Assembly: GCF_008086205.1 (NCBI RefSeq)
Contig: NZ_VSKK01000003.1
Coordinates: forward strand, 310,001 to 374,000
DNA from: Bizionia myxarmorum
GTDB lineage: Bacteria; Bacteroidota; Bacteroidia; Flavobacteriales; Flavobacteriaceae
Direction: 5' to 3'
DNA: 64,000 nucleotides
Notes under the pieces: model-generated
What the model was told of the DNA's origin: nothing
The model's input: the letters and a program-made list of their open reading frames with translations, nothing else
Databases searched by the model: none
Made by a program: the position numbers and the translations under genes
In this document: positions 46,591 through 53,911 of the stretch, in pieces
Layout: every line of letters begins with the position of its first letter
Numbering within the stretch: the stretch's first letter is position 1

Positions 46591-46608
46591 TTTTTTAAAA
46601 GGTTAACA
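46591..46608 (-). promoter_or_regulatory. TTAAAAGGTTAACA leader box, copy 5
   Basis: TTTTTTAAAAGGTTAACA, 43-60 bp before the DUF4412 start, within the leader expected from promoter c. Confidence 0.5.
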
Positions 46609-46685
46609 TGTTCCATAAATTAAAACTGAAACCTGATAATTACTTTTTAAAAGGATTTAAAAATCGGGTATTTAAAAATTTAGGA

Positions 46686-46751
46686 TAAAAGTATCGCATC
46701 TTTCCACCCAGGTATATCAGATATGTTTCAAAGCCTATAAAATATGTTTCA
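46686..46751 (-). promoter_or_regulatory. Predicted HTCS-controlled promoter c (DUF4412-lipoprotein operon)
   Basis: The -7-like TACTTTTA (minus strand, 46686-46693) is 39 bp from the first GTTTCA half-site (46725-46730). A second is at 46746-46751, and CTATAAA (46735-46741) lies between them. GATAAAAGTAT (46684-46694) is identical to 40831-40841 at promoter b. Confidence 0.65.
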
Positions 46752-46821
46752 TTTTAGCCGTGGCGAAGGTTTTCCAACTAATTGATTCCATTGAACCTTT
46801 AAATTCAGAAGCGTTGAATGC

Positions 46822-46867
46822 AAAAAAAAAGCAACTTTAAAGAATTTTTAAATTCTCTAAAGTTGCT
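46822..46867 (-). terminator. Terminator after the DegT-family gene
   Basis: An 18-bp stem with one mismatch (46830-46847 with 46850-46867, beginning AGCAACTTTA) is followed on the minus strand by nine Ts. It lies 21 bp after the stop. Confidence 0.9.
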
Positions 46868-46888
46868 AGATTATGTATGTGTTTAAAT

Positions 46889-48085
46889 TTATTTTAAAGC
46901 ATCCAAAATAGCATTTTTCATTTTTTCAGCACGTGCCTTCACAGCTTCTTCTGTCCAAGATAATTTGATTAAACAGGAAATATTTCGGGCTATATATTGA
47001 TCAGATTGCTCGAATGTTTTTGTTTGAAGATATTCCAAGCCTTTTTTTACTTCCGAAGAAATTGGATACAAGGTTTTTACATCCTTTAAATGATCCCATT
47101 TTCGGATATAGTGCCAATTATTATCAAAATAATGAAAACAGGCGTCAACACCGGTTTCTTTAAATGTTTTTGAAACGGTTCTAGCTATTTCTAAATCGGG
47201 TAAAAAGAAATTTAAAAAGCCATAACTTTCTTCACCGCCTTCTGGAACGGTTCTAAAAACCACTTCTGGAATCGTGGACAAAACGTCTCGTAAAATGCCA
47301 TAATGTTTCTTTTGAATGGCCACAAAATCATATAAACGACGAGCTTGCGCCAAACCAACGGCTGCCTGCAATTCAGAAATTCTAAAGTTATAACCTAAAA
47401 AAGGATGTGTTTCAGCACCGCGATCCATGCCTTCATGATCATGACCGTGATCTGTAAAGTGATCCGCATTTTTAAAATAGGTTTCGTTATTGGTGATAAC
47501 AGCGCCACCTTCGCCACAAGTAATTGTTTTTACAAAATCGAATGAAAAACAACCTACATCACCAATACTTCCTAATGGTTTTCCGTTGTAAGAACCGCCA
47601 ATAGCTTGGCACGCATCTTCTATCAACAGTAAATTGTGCTTTTTGCAAATAGCTTGTAAGGCGTTCAAATCTGCCATGCTGCCACACATATGAACCGGCA
47701 TAATAGCTTTCGTTTTAGAAGTAATTGCGGCTTCAACTGCTATAGGATCTAGCGTTAAAGTATCATCAATATCTACTAAAACCGGAATGGCGCCCATCAT
47801 CATAATAGCTTCAAAACTAGCAACAAATGTAAATGTGGGCATAATAACTTCGTCACCAACGCCAACACCAGCAACAGCAAGTGCTACTGAAACTGCAGCT
47901 GTTCCGCTAGAAACCAATTGCGCATGTTTTACTTGCAATTTTTCTTGAAGTTCCGCTTCGAGTGCTTTGGCTTTCCAATGTCCATTTCGCATACCATCAA
48001 AACCATAACGCATTAAAACGCCGCTGTCCAAAACATCTTGAACTTCCTTTCGTTCTGCACTTCCAAATAATTCGAATCCTGGCAT
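46889..48085 (-). CDS. DegT/DnrJ/EryC1/StrS-family PLP aminotransferase
   Basis: A 398-aa sugar-aminotransferase-family enzyme. PLP-binding features are SSGTAAVSVAL near residue 60, D157 in LLIEDACQAIGG and Lys186 in SFDFVKTITCGEGG. The last part forms the dimer interface. The family transfers amino groups to nucleotide-activated keto-sugars for antigens or glycans; a few members act on other substrates. No sugar-pathway genes flank it, so the substrate is open. A 27-bp gap separates it from the upstream nitroreductase on the same strand, so they may be co-transcribed, and a strong terminator follows. Confidence 0.85.
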   Translation of the reverse strand: MPGFELFGSAERKEVQDVLDSGVLMRYGFDGMRNGHWKAKALEAELQEKLQVKHAQLVSSGTAAVSVALAVAGVGVGDEVIMPTFTFVASFEAIMMMGAIPVLVDIDDTLTLDPIAVEAAITSKTKAIMPVHMCGSMADLNALQAICKKHNLLLIEDACQAIGGSYNGKPLGSIGDVGCFSFDFVKTITCGEGGAVITNNETYFKNADHFTDHGHDHEGMDRGAETHPFLGYNFRISELQAAVGLAQARRLYDFVAIQKKHYGILRDVLSTIPEVVFRTVPEGGEESYGFLNFFLPDLEIARTVSKTFKETGVDACFHYFDNNWHYIRKWDHLKDVKTLYPISSEVKKGLEYLQTKTFEQSDQYIARNISCLIKLSWTEEAVKARAEKMKNAILDALK

Positions 48086-48112
48086 ATTGATTTTATTTAA
48101 TATTCTATAAAA

Positions 48113-48742
48113 CTACAACTCTATAATACTCTCTGCAATGGGTTTTCTAACTTTTTTAAATTCTGAAAACATATCATCTTCGGCGCGATACCCAATAGGT
48201 AATAACAAAACCGATTTTAAACCCTGCTCTTCTAAATTTAATAAGTCATCACATGCTGCCGGTTTAAAACCTTCCATGGGGCAGGAATCTATACCTTCCA
48301 AAGCACAAACCGTAAGCAAATTACCCAAGGCTAGATAAGCTTGATTTATAGCCCAAGCCTCGCGACCTTCTTGTGGTTTCTTTTCAAAATCGGAAATTAA
48401 AAAATCCTGAAAAGGTTGCAAGATATCTTTTGGTGTTTCCCGAATGCTATGAACCCGATGAAAATATTCAGAAACAAAAGCTTTATCAATTCCGGTTTGA
48501 ATACAAAGCACCAACACATGAGACGCTTGCTCCAATTGTTTTTGATTAAAGGCAACGGAAACCAACTGCTCTTTTAATTCTTGATTGGCAACAATTACTA
48601 ATTTTATAGGTTGTAAACCGTAGGATGTAGCTGTTAAATTAAAGGCGTGTTTAACAATATCTAATTTTTCAGGTGATACTTTTTTAGTCGTATCAAACGT
48701 TTTTGTCGCATAGCGCCATTGCAAATGTTCAATAATTCTCAT
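48113..48742 (-). CDS. Nitroreductase-family NAD(P)H-dependent oxidoreductase
   Basis: A 209-aa flavin oxidoreductase. The start at ATG 48742 is chosen because the conserved family opening MRIIEHLQWRYATKTFD begins there. The ATG at 48775 would add 11 residues unlike the family. FMN-binding residues sit in WRYATKTFD (Arg, near the N-terminus). LGNLLTVCALEGIDSCPMEGF is the conserved Cys/Gly region of NfsB-like enzymes. It reduces nitroaromatics or quinones in vitro; the physiological substrate is unknown. It lies between the DegT-like gene and tRNA-Ser. Confidence 0.87.
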   Translation of the reverse strand: MRIIEHLQWRYATKTFDTTKKVSPEKLDIVKHAFNLTATSYGLQPIKLVIVANQELKEQLVSVAFNQKQLEQASHVLVLCIQTGIDKAFVSEYFHRVHSIRETPKDILQPFQDFLISDFEKKPQEGREAWAINQAYLALGNLLTVCALEGIDSCPMEGFKPAACDDLLNLEEQGLKSVLLLPIGYRAEDDMFSEFKKVRKPIAESIIEL

Positions 48743-48852
48743 AGATGTTCCGAGGTTTCTGCAAAAATAAGACAAGTGATTGGCATCAACTAACAGAAAA
48801 TAAATTTATTAGCTACAATCTGAAAAATGTTTTAAACTTTTCAGTTTTTTTA

Positions 48853-48884
48853 TTTGAAAGAATGAAAAAAGGGTTCTATATTTG
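48853..48884 (+). promoter_or_regulatory. Promoter of tRNA-Ser
   Basis: TTTG (48853-48856) and TATATTTG (48877-48884) are separated by 20 bp, a good match to the Bacteroidota TTTG-N19/20-TAnnTTTG consensus. It lies 37 bp before the tRNA. Confidence 0.75.
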
Positions 48885-48920
48885 CAGCCGCATTCAGGGT
48901 AAACCTGATAAAGCGCTCCG

Positions 48921-49005
48921 GGAGAAATGGCAGAGCGGTCGAATGCGGCAGTCTTGAAAACTGTTGAGGGTCACACCTCCGGGGGTTCGAATCCCTCTTT
49001 CTCCG
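48921..49005 (+). tRNA. tRNA-Ser (anticodon UGA)
   Basis: An 85-nt class II tRNA. The acceptor stem GGAGAAA pairs with TTTCTCC, with discriminator G. The D-arm is AGCGGTCGAATGCGGC. The anticodon loop CTTGAAA carries TGA (reads UCA). A long variable arm (GTTGAGGGTCACACCTCC region) and the T-loop GGTTCGAATCC follow. The 3' CCA is not encoded. A terminator follows at once. tRNA-Ser genes are frequent island attachment sites, and accessory DNA starts on the right side here. Confidence 0.95.
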
Positions 49006-49008
49006 CTA

Positions 49009-49049
49009 AAACCCCTGTAAACACTTGATTTACAGGGGTTTATTTTTTT
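49009..49049 (+). terminator. Terminator after tRNA-Ser
   Basis: AAACCCCTGTAAA (49009-49021) pairs perfectly with TTTACAGGGGTTT (49029-49041) and is followed by a T-run. Confidence 0.9.
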
Positions 49050-49050
49050 A

Positions 49051-49071
49051 GTTGACAGTCCAGTTGACAGT
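49051..49071. repeat. Short tandem GTTGACAGT repeat beside the tRNA
   Basis: GTTGACAGT occurs at 49051-49059 and 49063-49071, a 12-bp direct period between the tRNA terminator and the recombinase stub. It may be part of an attachment or arm-type recombinase site (inference). Confidence 0.35.
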
Positions 49072-49079
49072 TCTGCAAG

Positions 49080-49139
49080 TTAACTCCCTCCTATTTTTTT
49101 GTAGACATCTTTGATTAAACTAACTGCTTTCAATGCTGT
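49080..49139 (-). pseudogene. Remnant C-terminus of a tyrosine recombinase
   Basis: On the minus strand, nineteen codons read TALKAVSLIKDVYKKIGGS and stop. An in-frame TAA lies just before them (49140-49142). The string resembles the C-terminal helix seen at the end of many Bacteroidota tyrosine recombinases, and its position right beside a tRNA is where island integrases sit. No catalytic Arg, His or Tyr residues remain. This is the most likely trace of the element that brought in the DNA to the right. The call rests on a short match from memory. Confidence 0.35.
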
Positions 49140-49374
49140 TTAAATAATTAAATTAAGATGATTTCTTAAATACTAGCATCAACCCAATAATAAATTATAA
49201 TCTTTAGTGGTGTAAATCCTAACGGATAAGTCCTTAATTTATAAACTTTACAACAAAACTAATCCCCATAGTATAATTTCAGGAACAAATATTTAGATGT
49301 AAGAGCAATATATTTTTTATCATTAAACCCTTCATCTATAAAAATCTGCAGCTTGACTAATAAAAATTTAGATT
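49140..49374. other. Non-coding stretch at the island edge
   Basis: I see no ORF of coding quality, no hairpin with a T-run and no good TAnnTTTG promoter here. It is very AT-rich and may be decayed mobile-element DNA. Confidence 0.4.
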
Positions 49375-49581
49375 ATGGTTAGCCGTAAAACTACTTCGAA
49401 TTATTATTATACTTTTAGTCTGGAATCAATAAATCAGTTTAAAATTAACGTTAAAAAGAGTACAAAAAATGTTAATTTCGTAGTAGATATAATAGATATA
49501 TACACACCAATAGACATACATATACCTTCTACACAATTTGAACAAACATCCGAACATAAAAGAAATAACATCGAATTTTAA
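49375..49581 (+). CDS. Possible 68-aa ORF immediately before the PLD gene
   Basis: The ORF encodes 68 residues (MVSRKTTSNYYYTFSLESIN...EHKRNNIEF) and ends 3 bp before the PLD-Hsp70 start. The close spacing suggests an operon, and the residues (a beta-strand-rich middle, NVNFVVDIIDIYTPIDIHI) are not random looking. No domain is recognised and its own start lacks a clear ribosome site. It could equally be untranslated leader DNA. Confidence 0.25.
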   Translation: MVSRKTTSNYYYTFSLESINQFKINVKKSTKNVNFVVDIIDIYTPIDIHIPSTQFEQTSEHKRNNIEF

Positions 49582-49584
49582 AAA

Positions 49585-50598
49585 ATGGTAAGTGTACATT
49601 TCGACAATATCAGACAACAAATAATAAATGCTCTCGATAAAGCATCTGAAAGAATAATTGTTGCAGTTTATTGGTTTACAAACGAGGAACTATTTGACAA
49701 ACTAATAGAACAAATTGAAAAAGGTCGGAAAGTTGAATTGATAATTCACAATGATTTTATAAATAACAGAAATACTGGACTGAATTTTCAGCAATTCGTA
49801 GATAAAGGCGGAGATTTTTACTTTTCGGACGGTTATAATCCAATGCACAACAAATTTTGTGTTATCGATAATCAAATATTAATAAATGGCTCTTATAATT
49901 GGACTTATTATGCGGAAAGTAAAAACAGAGAAAATGTCTTAATAATAGAGGAAGAAAAAGATACAATTGAGTCATTTATAAGTGAATTTGAGAGATTGAA
50001 GTCTTTAACAGAAAAAGTTACTGAAATTAGACAATTAACTCGTTTTGAAGTTGATGAAAATAATGTTTTAAGAGCAAGAGATTATTTAGCAAATGATATT
50101 GTATTTCAAGCAAAAGTGACAAATCGACCAGAAATTGTTGAATCTGCATTTGAAATTGCACCAGATAATATTGAAGTTCAAAAAACCGCTTTTGCATTAG
50201 ACCTGACAAAGAAATATAGATTAAAGCATTCTATTGGTTCAAGTTTATTAAACGATGGATATAAAATTGTTGTGGAAAAAGGCTCAATGATACCGGTTTC
50301 ATCGACAGCTATAGTTAGAACTTCCGCAGATAATCAAACGAGTTCTGAAGCAACAATTCATTACGGAGAAAATCCGAAAGCAAGTTTGAATCCAAAATTT
50401 GCCAAAATGCGATTAGACGGATTACCAAAAAAACCAGCTGGAAAAGCGGAATTAAAATATCATTTTACAATTGACCTGAAAGGAAATTTAAAAATGGAAA
50501 AATATTCACTTGACAATGGAAATAAACAAATCTTGACTAAAAAAATAACTGGTTTATTAGAGCAAATAACGGAGGAAAAAGAAGAAAAAACTGCGTAG
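49585..50598 (+). CDS. Single-HKD PLD-family nuclease fused to an Hsp70-type substrate-binding domain
   Basis: A 337-aa protein without signal peptide. Residues 1-140 form a phospholipase-D-like domain with a single HKD motif, HNKFCVID (His88, Lys90, Asp95), followed by NGSYNWT. Such one-motif members dimerise to form one active site and are usually nucleases. After a helical linker (140-205), residues about 205-320 align with the Hsp70/DnaK substrate-binding beta domain. Anchors are IPVSSTAIVRTSADNQ, then EATIHYGE, then RLDGLPKKPAGKAEL, FTIDLKGNL and a late K-rich strand. DnaK has IPTKHSQVFSTAEDNQ, TIHVLQGE, LDGINPAPRG, FDIDADGIL. There is no Hsp70 ATPase. The gene ends directly at a large palindrome. 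Confidence 0.75.
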   Translation: MVSVHFDNIRQQIINALDKASERIIVAVYWFTNEELFDKLIEQIEKGRKVELIIHNDFINNRNTGLNFQQFVDKGGDFYFSDGYNPMHNKFCVIDNQILINGSYNWTYYAESKNRENVLIIEEEKDTIESFISEFERLKSLTEKVTEIRQLTRFEVDENNVLRARDYLANDIVFQAKVTNRPEIVESAFEIAPDNIEVQKTAFALDLTKKYRLKHSIGSSLLNDGYKIVVEKGSMIPVSSTAIVRTSADNQTSSEATIHYGENPKASLNPKFAKMRLDGLPKKPAGKAELKYHFTIDLKGNLKMEKYSLDNGNKQILTKKITGLLEQITEEKEEKTA

Positions 50599-50727
50599 AA
50601 CACCGTGCATAATTAATGGCTTAGTTTTGGCCTACTTACGAAAATCCTCGCAGATTTTCTATTCATTCTTTGTTTATTAAATTAGGTTCTTAAACACGCC
50701 ACTAATCATACACAAATACGTTGTGTT
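50599..50727. repeat. Large imperfect palindrome 1 (left of the restriction operon)
   Basis: It begins at the base after the PLD stop. AACACCGTGCAT (50599-50610) opposes ATACACAAATACGTTGTGTT (50708-50727). ATTAATGGC (50612-50620) opposes GCCACTAAT (50698-50706). GAAAATC/GATTTTC (50640-50646, 50653-50659) forms a central hairpin. The whole can fold as one cruciform-like structure of about 129 bp. Confidence 0.6.
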
Positions 50728-50752
50728 TCATGCAAAGAAAGTCAGCCGCTCA

Positions 50753-50815
50753 TTTTAGCACATTTGGTTTTTACTGACACATAAGCCAATGCTGAAAAAA
50801 CCAAAAGAGCTAAAA
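50753..50815. repeat. Secondary palindrome before the XRE gene
   Basis: TTTTAGC (50753-50759) and TTGGTTTTT (50764-50772) are mirrored by AAAAACCAA (50796-50804) and GCTAAAA (50809-50815). It completes the 320-bp gene-free stretch between the PLD and XRE genes, which otherwise holds nothing recognisable. Confidence 0.5.
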
Positions 50816-50919
50816 TTTCCTCACGCTCGCAGGACGATAATAATTCGAACGGTTTTCATATTGAAAAACGAGATAGTTAGAAACTAAATAGTATCTTGGA
50901 CGGATAATTTTGGACGGAA

Positions 50920-51114
50920 ATGAACCGAATAAAGGAAGTACTCGAAGAGAAAGGAATTAAGCAAACTTGGCTGGCTGAAAAACTGGGAAAGAGTTACAAC
51001 ATGGTTAACGGTTATGTTCAGAATAGACAACAACCAAGACTTGAAATATTAAATGAAATTGCGAACATCTTAGATGTAGATATTAAGGATTTAATTGTCT
51101 CTAATAAGAGCTAA
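50920..51114 (+). CDS. XRE-family helix-turn-helix regulator
   Basis: A 64-aa one-domain Cro/C1-type DNA-binding protein (VLEEKGIKQTWLAEKLGKSYNMVNGYVQNRQQPRLEILNEIANILDVDIKDLI). It lies 1 bp before hsdR on the same strand, so it is the first gene of the restriction-modification operon. Small XRE proteins at this position (C proteins) commonly time expression of restriction genes after transfer to a new host; that role is inferred here. Confidence 0.87.
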   Translation: MNRIKEVLEEKGIKQTWLAEKLGKSYNMVNGYVQNRQQPRLEILNEIANILDVDIKDLIVSNKS

Positions 51115-51115
51115 T

Positions 51116-53911
51116 ATGAATGAGGCAGAAACAAGAAAAGATATAATTGACAAACGGCTAAAACTAGCTGGTTGGAACATTAATGACCGCTCTCAAGTCA
51201 TTAAGGAACTTCATATAATAGTAGATGATAATTTAGTCGAAGAGGCCTCGACACCATATTCTGGTAGGCAATTTAGTGATTACGTTTTACTCGGGAAAAA
51301 TGGAAAACCTATAGCTGTCGTTGAAGCAAAAAAATCTTCCGTGGATGCTTCAATTGGAAGAGAACAAGCCAAGCAATACTGTTATAACATTCAAAAAAAA
51401 CAAGGCGGTGAATTACCTTTCTGTTTCTACACAAACGGTCATGAAATCTTCTTTTGGGATTTAGAAAATTACCCTCCTAGAAAAGTACATGGATTTCCAA
51501 CAAAAGAAGATTTAGAAAGATATAACTATGTAAGAAAAGCAAGGAAACCACTTTCTGGGGAACTAATAAACACCAAGATTGCAGGTCGTGATTATCAAAT
51601 AAGAGCTATTCGTGCGGTGATGGAAGATTTAGAAAGGAAACGTAGAACGTTTCTTTTGGTAATGGCAACAGGCACAGGTAAGACCAGAACTTGCATCGCA
51701 ATGGTTGAAGCTTTGATGCGTGCTGGATGGGTGGAAAAAGTGTTATTTCTTGTTGACAGGATTGCATTGAGAGATCAAGCCATGGAAGCATTCAAGGAAC
51801 ACCTTCCATATGAACCTAGGTGGCCAAAAGTCGGAGAAAAAAACATAGCACAAGACCGTAGAATTTATGTTTCTACTTACCCAACAATGCTGAACATTGT
51901 AAGAGATGAAGAAAATACTTTATCTCCTCATTTCTTTGACTTAATCGTTATTGATGAGAGTCACAGAAGTATATATAATACCTACCGAGAAGTTCTAGAT
52001 TATTTTAACACAATAACACTTGGCTTAACTGCAACTCCAACTGATGTTATCGATCACAATACATTTAAAATATTCAATTGTGATGATGGAGTACCAACTT
52101 TCGCTTATTCATACGAAGAAGCAGTGAACCACATTCCTCCATACTTGAGCACGTTTCAGGTAATGAAGATTAAAACCAAGTTTCAAGAAGAAGGAATTAG
52201 TAAGAGAACTATTTCATTAGAAGACCAGAAACGGCTAATCCTCGAAGGAAAGGAAATTGAAGAAATTAATTACGAAGGAACAGAGCTCGAAAAAAATGTA
52301 ATCAATAAAGGCACAAATGCTCTTATTGTAAAAGAATTTATGGAAGAGAGCATTAAAGATCCAAATGGTGTTCTTCCAGGCAAAACCATTTTCTTTTGTG
52401 CAACTATAGCTCATGCTAGAAGAATAGAACAAATATTCGACTCACTTTATCCAGAATACAACGGAGAATTAGCCAAAGTACTAGTTTCAGAAGACCCTAG
52501 AGTTTATGGAAAAGGCGGTCTGCTTGACCAGTTTACACATAATGATATGCCGAGAGTGGCTATAAGCGTAGATATGCTTGACACTGGAATTGATGTTAGA
52601 GAGTTGGTAAATCTAGTTTTTGCCAAACCAGTCTATTCTTACACTAAATTCTGGCAAATGATTGGTAGAGGTACAAGATTACTTGAACCAACCAAAATGA
52701 AGCCTTGGTGTGCAGAAAAAAAGGCTTTTTTAATACTTGATTGTTGGGACAATTTTGAATACTTCAAACTCAATCCAAAAGGGAAAGAATTAAAAGCTCA
52801 AATTCCATTACCCGTTAGGCTTTTCGGTTTACGACTAGATAAAATTGAAAAAGCAACAGAGTTAAATGAAGAAGAAATAATCGATTCCGAGCTTTCACGA
52901 TTACGCAAACAAATAGATTCACTGCCTCAGAATTCCATTGTCATTATGGAAGCTAAAAATGAGCTTCAACGATTGGATGACGAAAATTTCTGGACAAAAC
53001 TTACAGAAGACAAAATCGAGTTCCTTCGAACTACGGTTAAACCCTTACTGAGAACTATTTCTGGTGAGGATTTCAAAGCCATGAGATTTGAAAGAGATGT
53101 GGTTGAAGTCTCGCTTGCTGGTTTATTTGAGGATAAAGAAAAATTCGGAACGCTGAAGGATGGTTTAGTCGAAAAAATATCAGAGCTACCTATTTCAGTC
53201 AACATTGTAGCTAGAGAAAAGGGGCTCATTTCAAAGTCTCAAAGCAATAAATTTTGGGATTCAATATCTCAAGAAAAATATATTGAACTTATTGAAAAGC
53301 TATCTCCTTTGATGAAGTTTATTGATTCAAGAGTGGCACCACTTGGACCAGCAAAATTTGATTTCACAGACCTTACTTCAACAAAGGAATTTGTAGAATT
53401 TGGTCCTCAAAATGAAGCAGTAAGTATTGAGCGCTATCGTAAAATGGTCGAAGAGAAAGTGAAAGAACTTACTTCAACCAATCCAATCTTACAAAAGATA
53501 CAAAACGGTGAACCAATATCAGAAGATGAGACCAATAGATTGGCTGAAGAACTGCATGATGCAAACCCGCATATAACCATTGATTTATTAAGAAGAGTCT
53601 ACAATCACCGTAAAGCTCAATTTGTAGAGTTTATAAAGCATATTTTAGGTATTCGAATTTTGGAGAGTTTCCCTGAAACAGTTTCAAAGTCTTTTGACCA
53701 ATTCATTGCTGACCACAGTTATTTGGCAAGCAGACAGCTACAATTTCTAGACTTGCTTAGAAACTTCATACTTGAAAAAGGCGAAATAGAAAAAAGAAAC
53801 CTCATTGAATCTCCATTTACAATGATACATCCTGAAGGAATCAGAGGTGTGTTTAGCCCAAAGGAGATTAACGAAATATTGATACTAACAGAAAAATTAC
53901 TCGCAGCATAA
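51116..53911 (+). CDS. hsdR: Type I restriction enzyme, R subunit
   Basis: A 931-aa motor and nuclease subunit. The N-terminal nuclease has Asp55 (SDYVLLG) and VEAKK with Glu70 and Lys72, the PD-(D/E)xK triad. Walker A MATGTGKT is at 183-190, Walker B has DESH, and the second RecA fold carries IGRGTRLLEP. The C-terminal third resembles the EcoEI-type helical domain. The start at ATG 51116 is preferred to the TTG at 51095, which lies inside the XRE gene. It overlaps hsdM by one base. It cuts DNA at a distance after translocation on unmodified sites, with HsdM and HsdS. Confidence 0.93.
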   Translation: MNEAETRKDIIDKRLKLAGWNINDRSQVIKELHIIVDDNLVEEASTPYSGRQFSDYVLLGKNGKPIAVVEAKKSSVDASIGREQAKQYCYNIQKKQGGELPFCFYTNGHEIFFWDLENYPPRKVHGFPTKEDLERYNYVRKARKPLSGELINTKIAGRDYQIRAIRAVMEDLERKRRTFLLVMATGTGKTRTCIAMVEALMRAGWVEKVLFLVDRIALRDQAMEAFKEHLPYEPRWPKVGEKNIAQDRRIYVSTYPTMLNIVRDEENTLSPHFFDLIVIDESHRSIYNTYREVLDYFNTITLGLTATPTDVIDHNTFKIFNCDDGVPTFAYSYEEAVNHIPPYLSTFQVMKIKTKFQEEGISKRTISLEDQKRLILEGKEIEEINYEGTELEKNVINKGTNALIVKEFMEESIKDPNGVLPGKTIFFCATIAHARRIEQIFDSLYPEYNGELAKVLVSEDPRVYGKGGLLDQFTHNDMPRVAISVDMLDTGIDVRELVNLVFAKPVYSYTKFWQMIGRGTRLLEPTKMKPWCAEKKAFLILDCWDNFEYFKLNPKGKELKAQIPLPVRLFGLRLDKIEKATELNEEEIIDSELSRLRKQIDSLPQNSIVIMEAKNELQRLDDENFWTKLTEDKIEFLRTTVKPLLRTISGEDFKAMRFERDVVEVSLAGLFEDKEKFGTLKDGLVEKISELPISVNIVAREKGLISKSQSNKFWDSISQEKYIELIEKLSPLMKFIDSRVAPLGPAKFDFTDLTSTKEFVEFGPQNEAVSIERYRKMVEEKVKELTSTNPILQKIQNGEPISEDETNRLAEELHDANPHITIDLLRRVYNHRKAQFVEFIKHILGIRILESFPETVSKSFDQFIADHSYLASRQLQFLDLLRNFILEKGEIEKRNLIESPFTMIHPEGIRGVFSPKEINEILILTEKLLAA

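Noticed and set aside
50599..50815. Integron attC sites
   Set aside because: The palindromes are only loosely similar in design, and no IntI-type integrase or conserved attC cores are visible.
51095..51115. TTG start for hsdR at 51095
   Set aside because: It lies inside the XRE gene; the ATG at 51116, one base after the XRE stop, fits the operon packing better.
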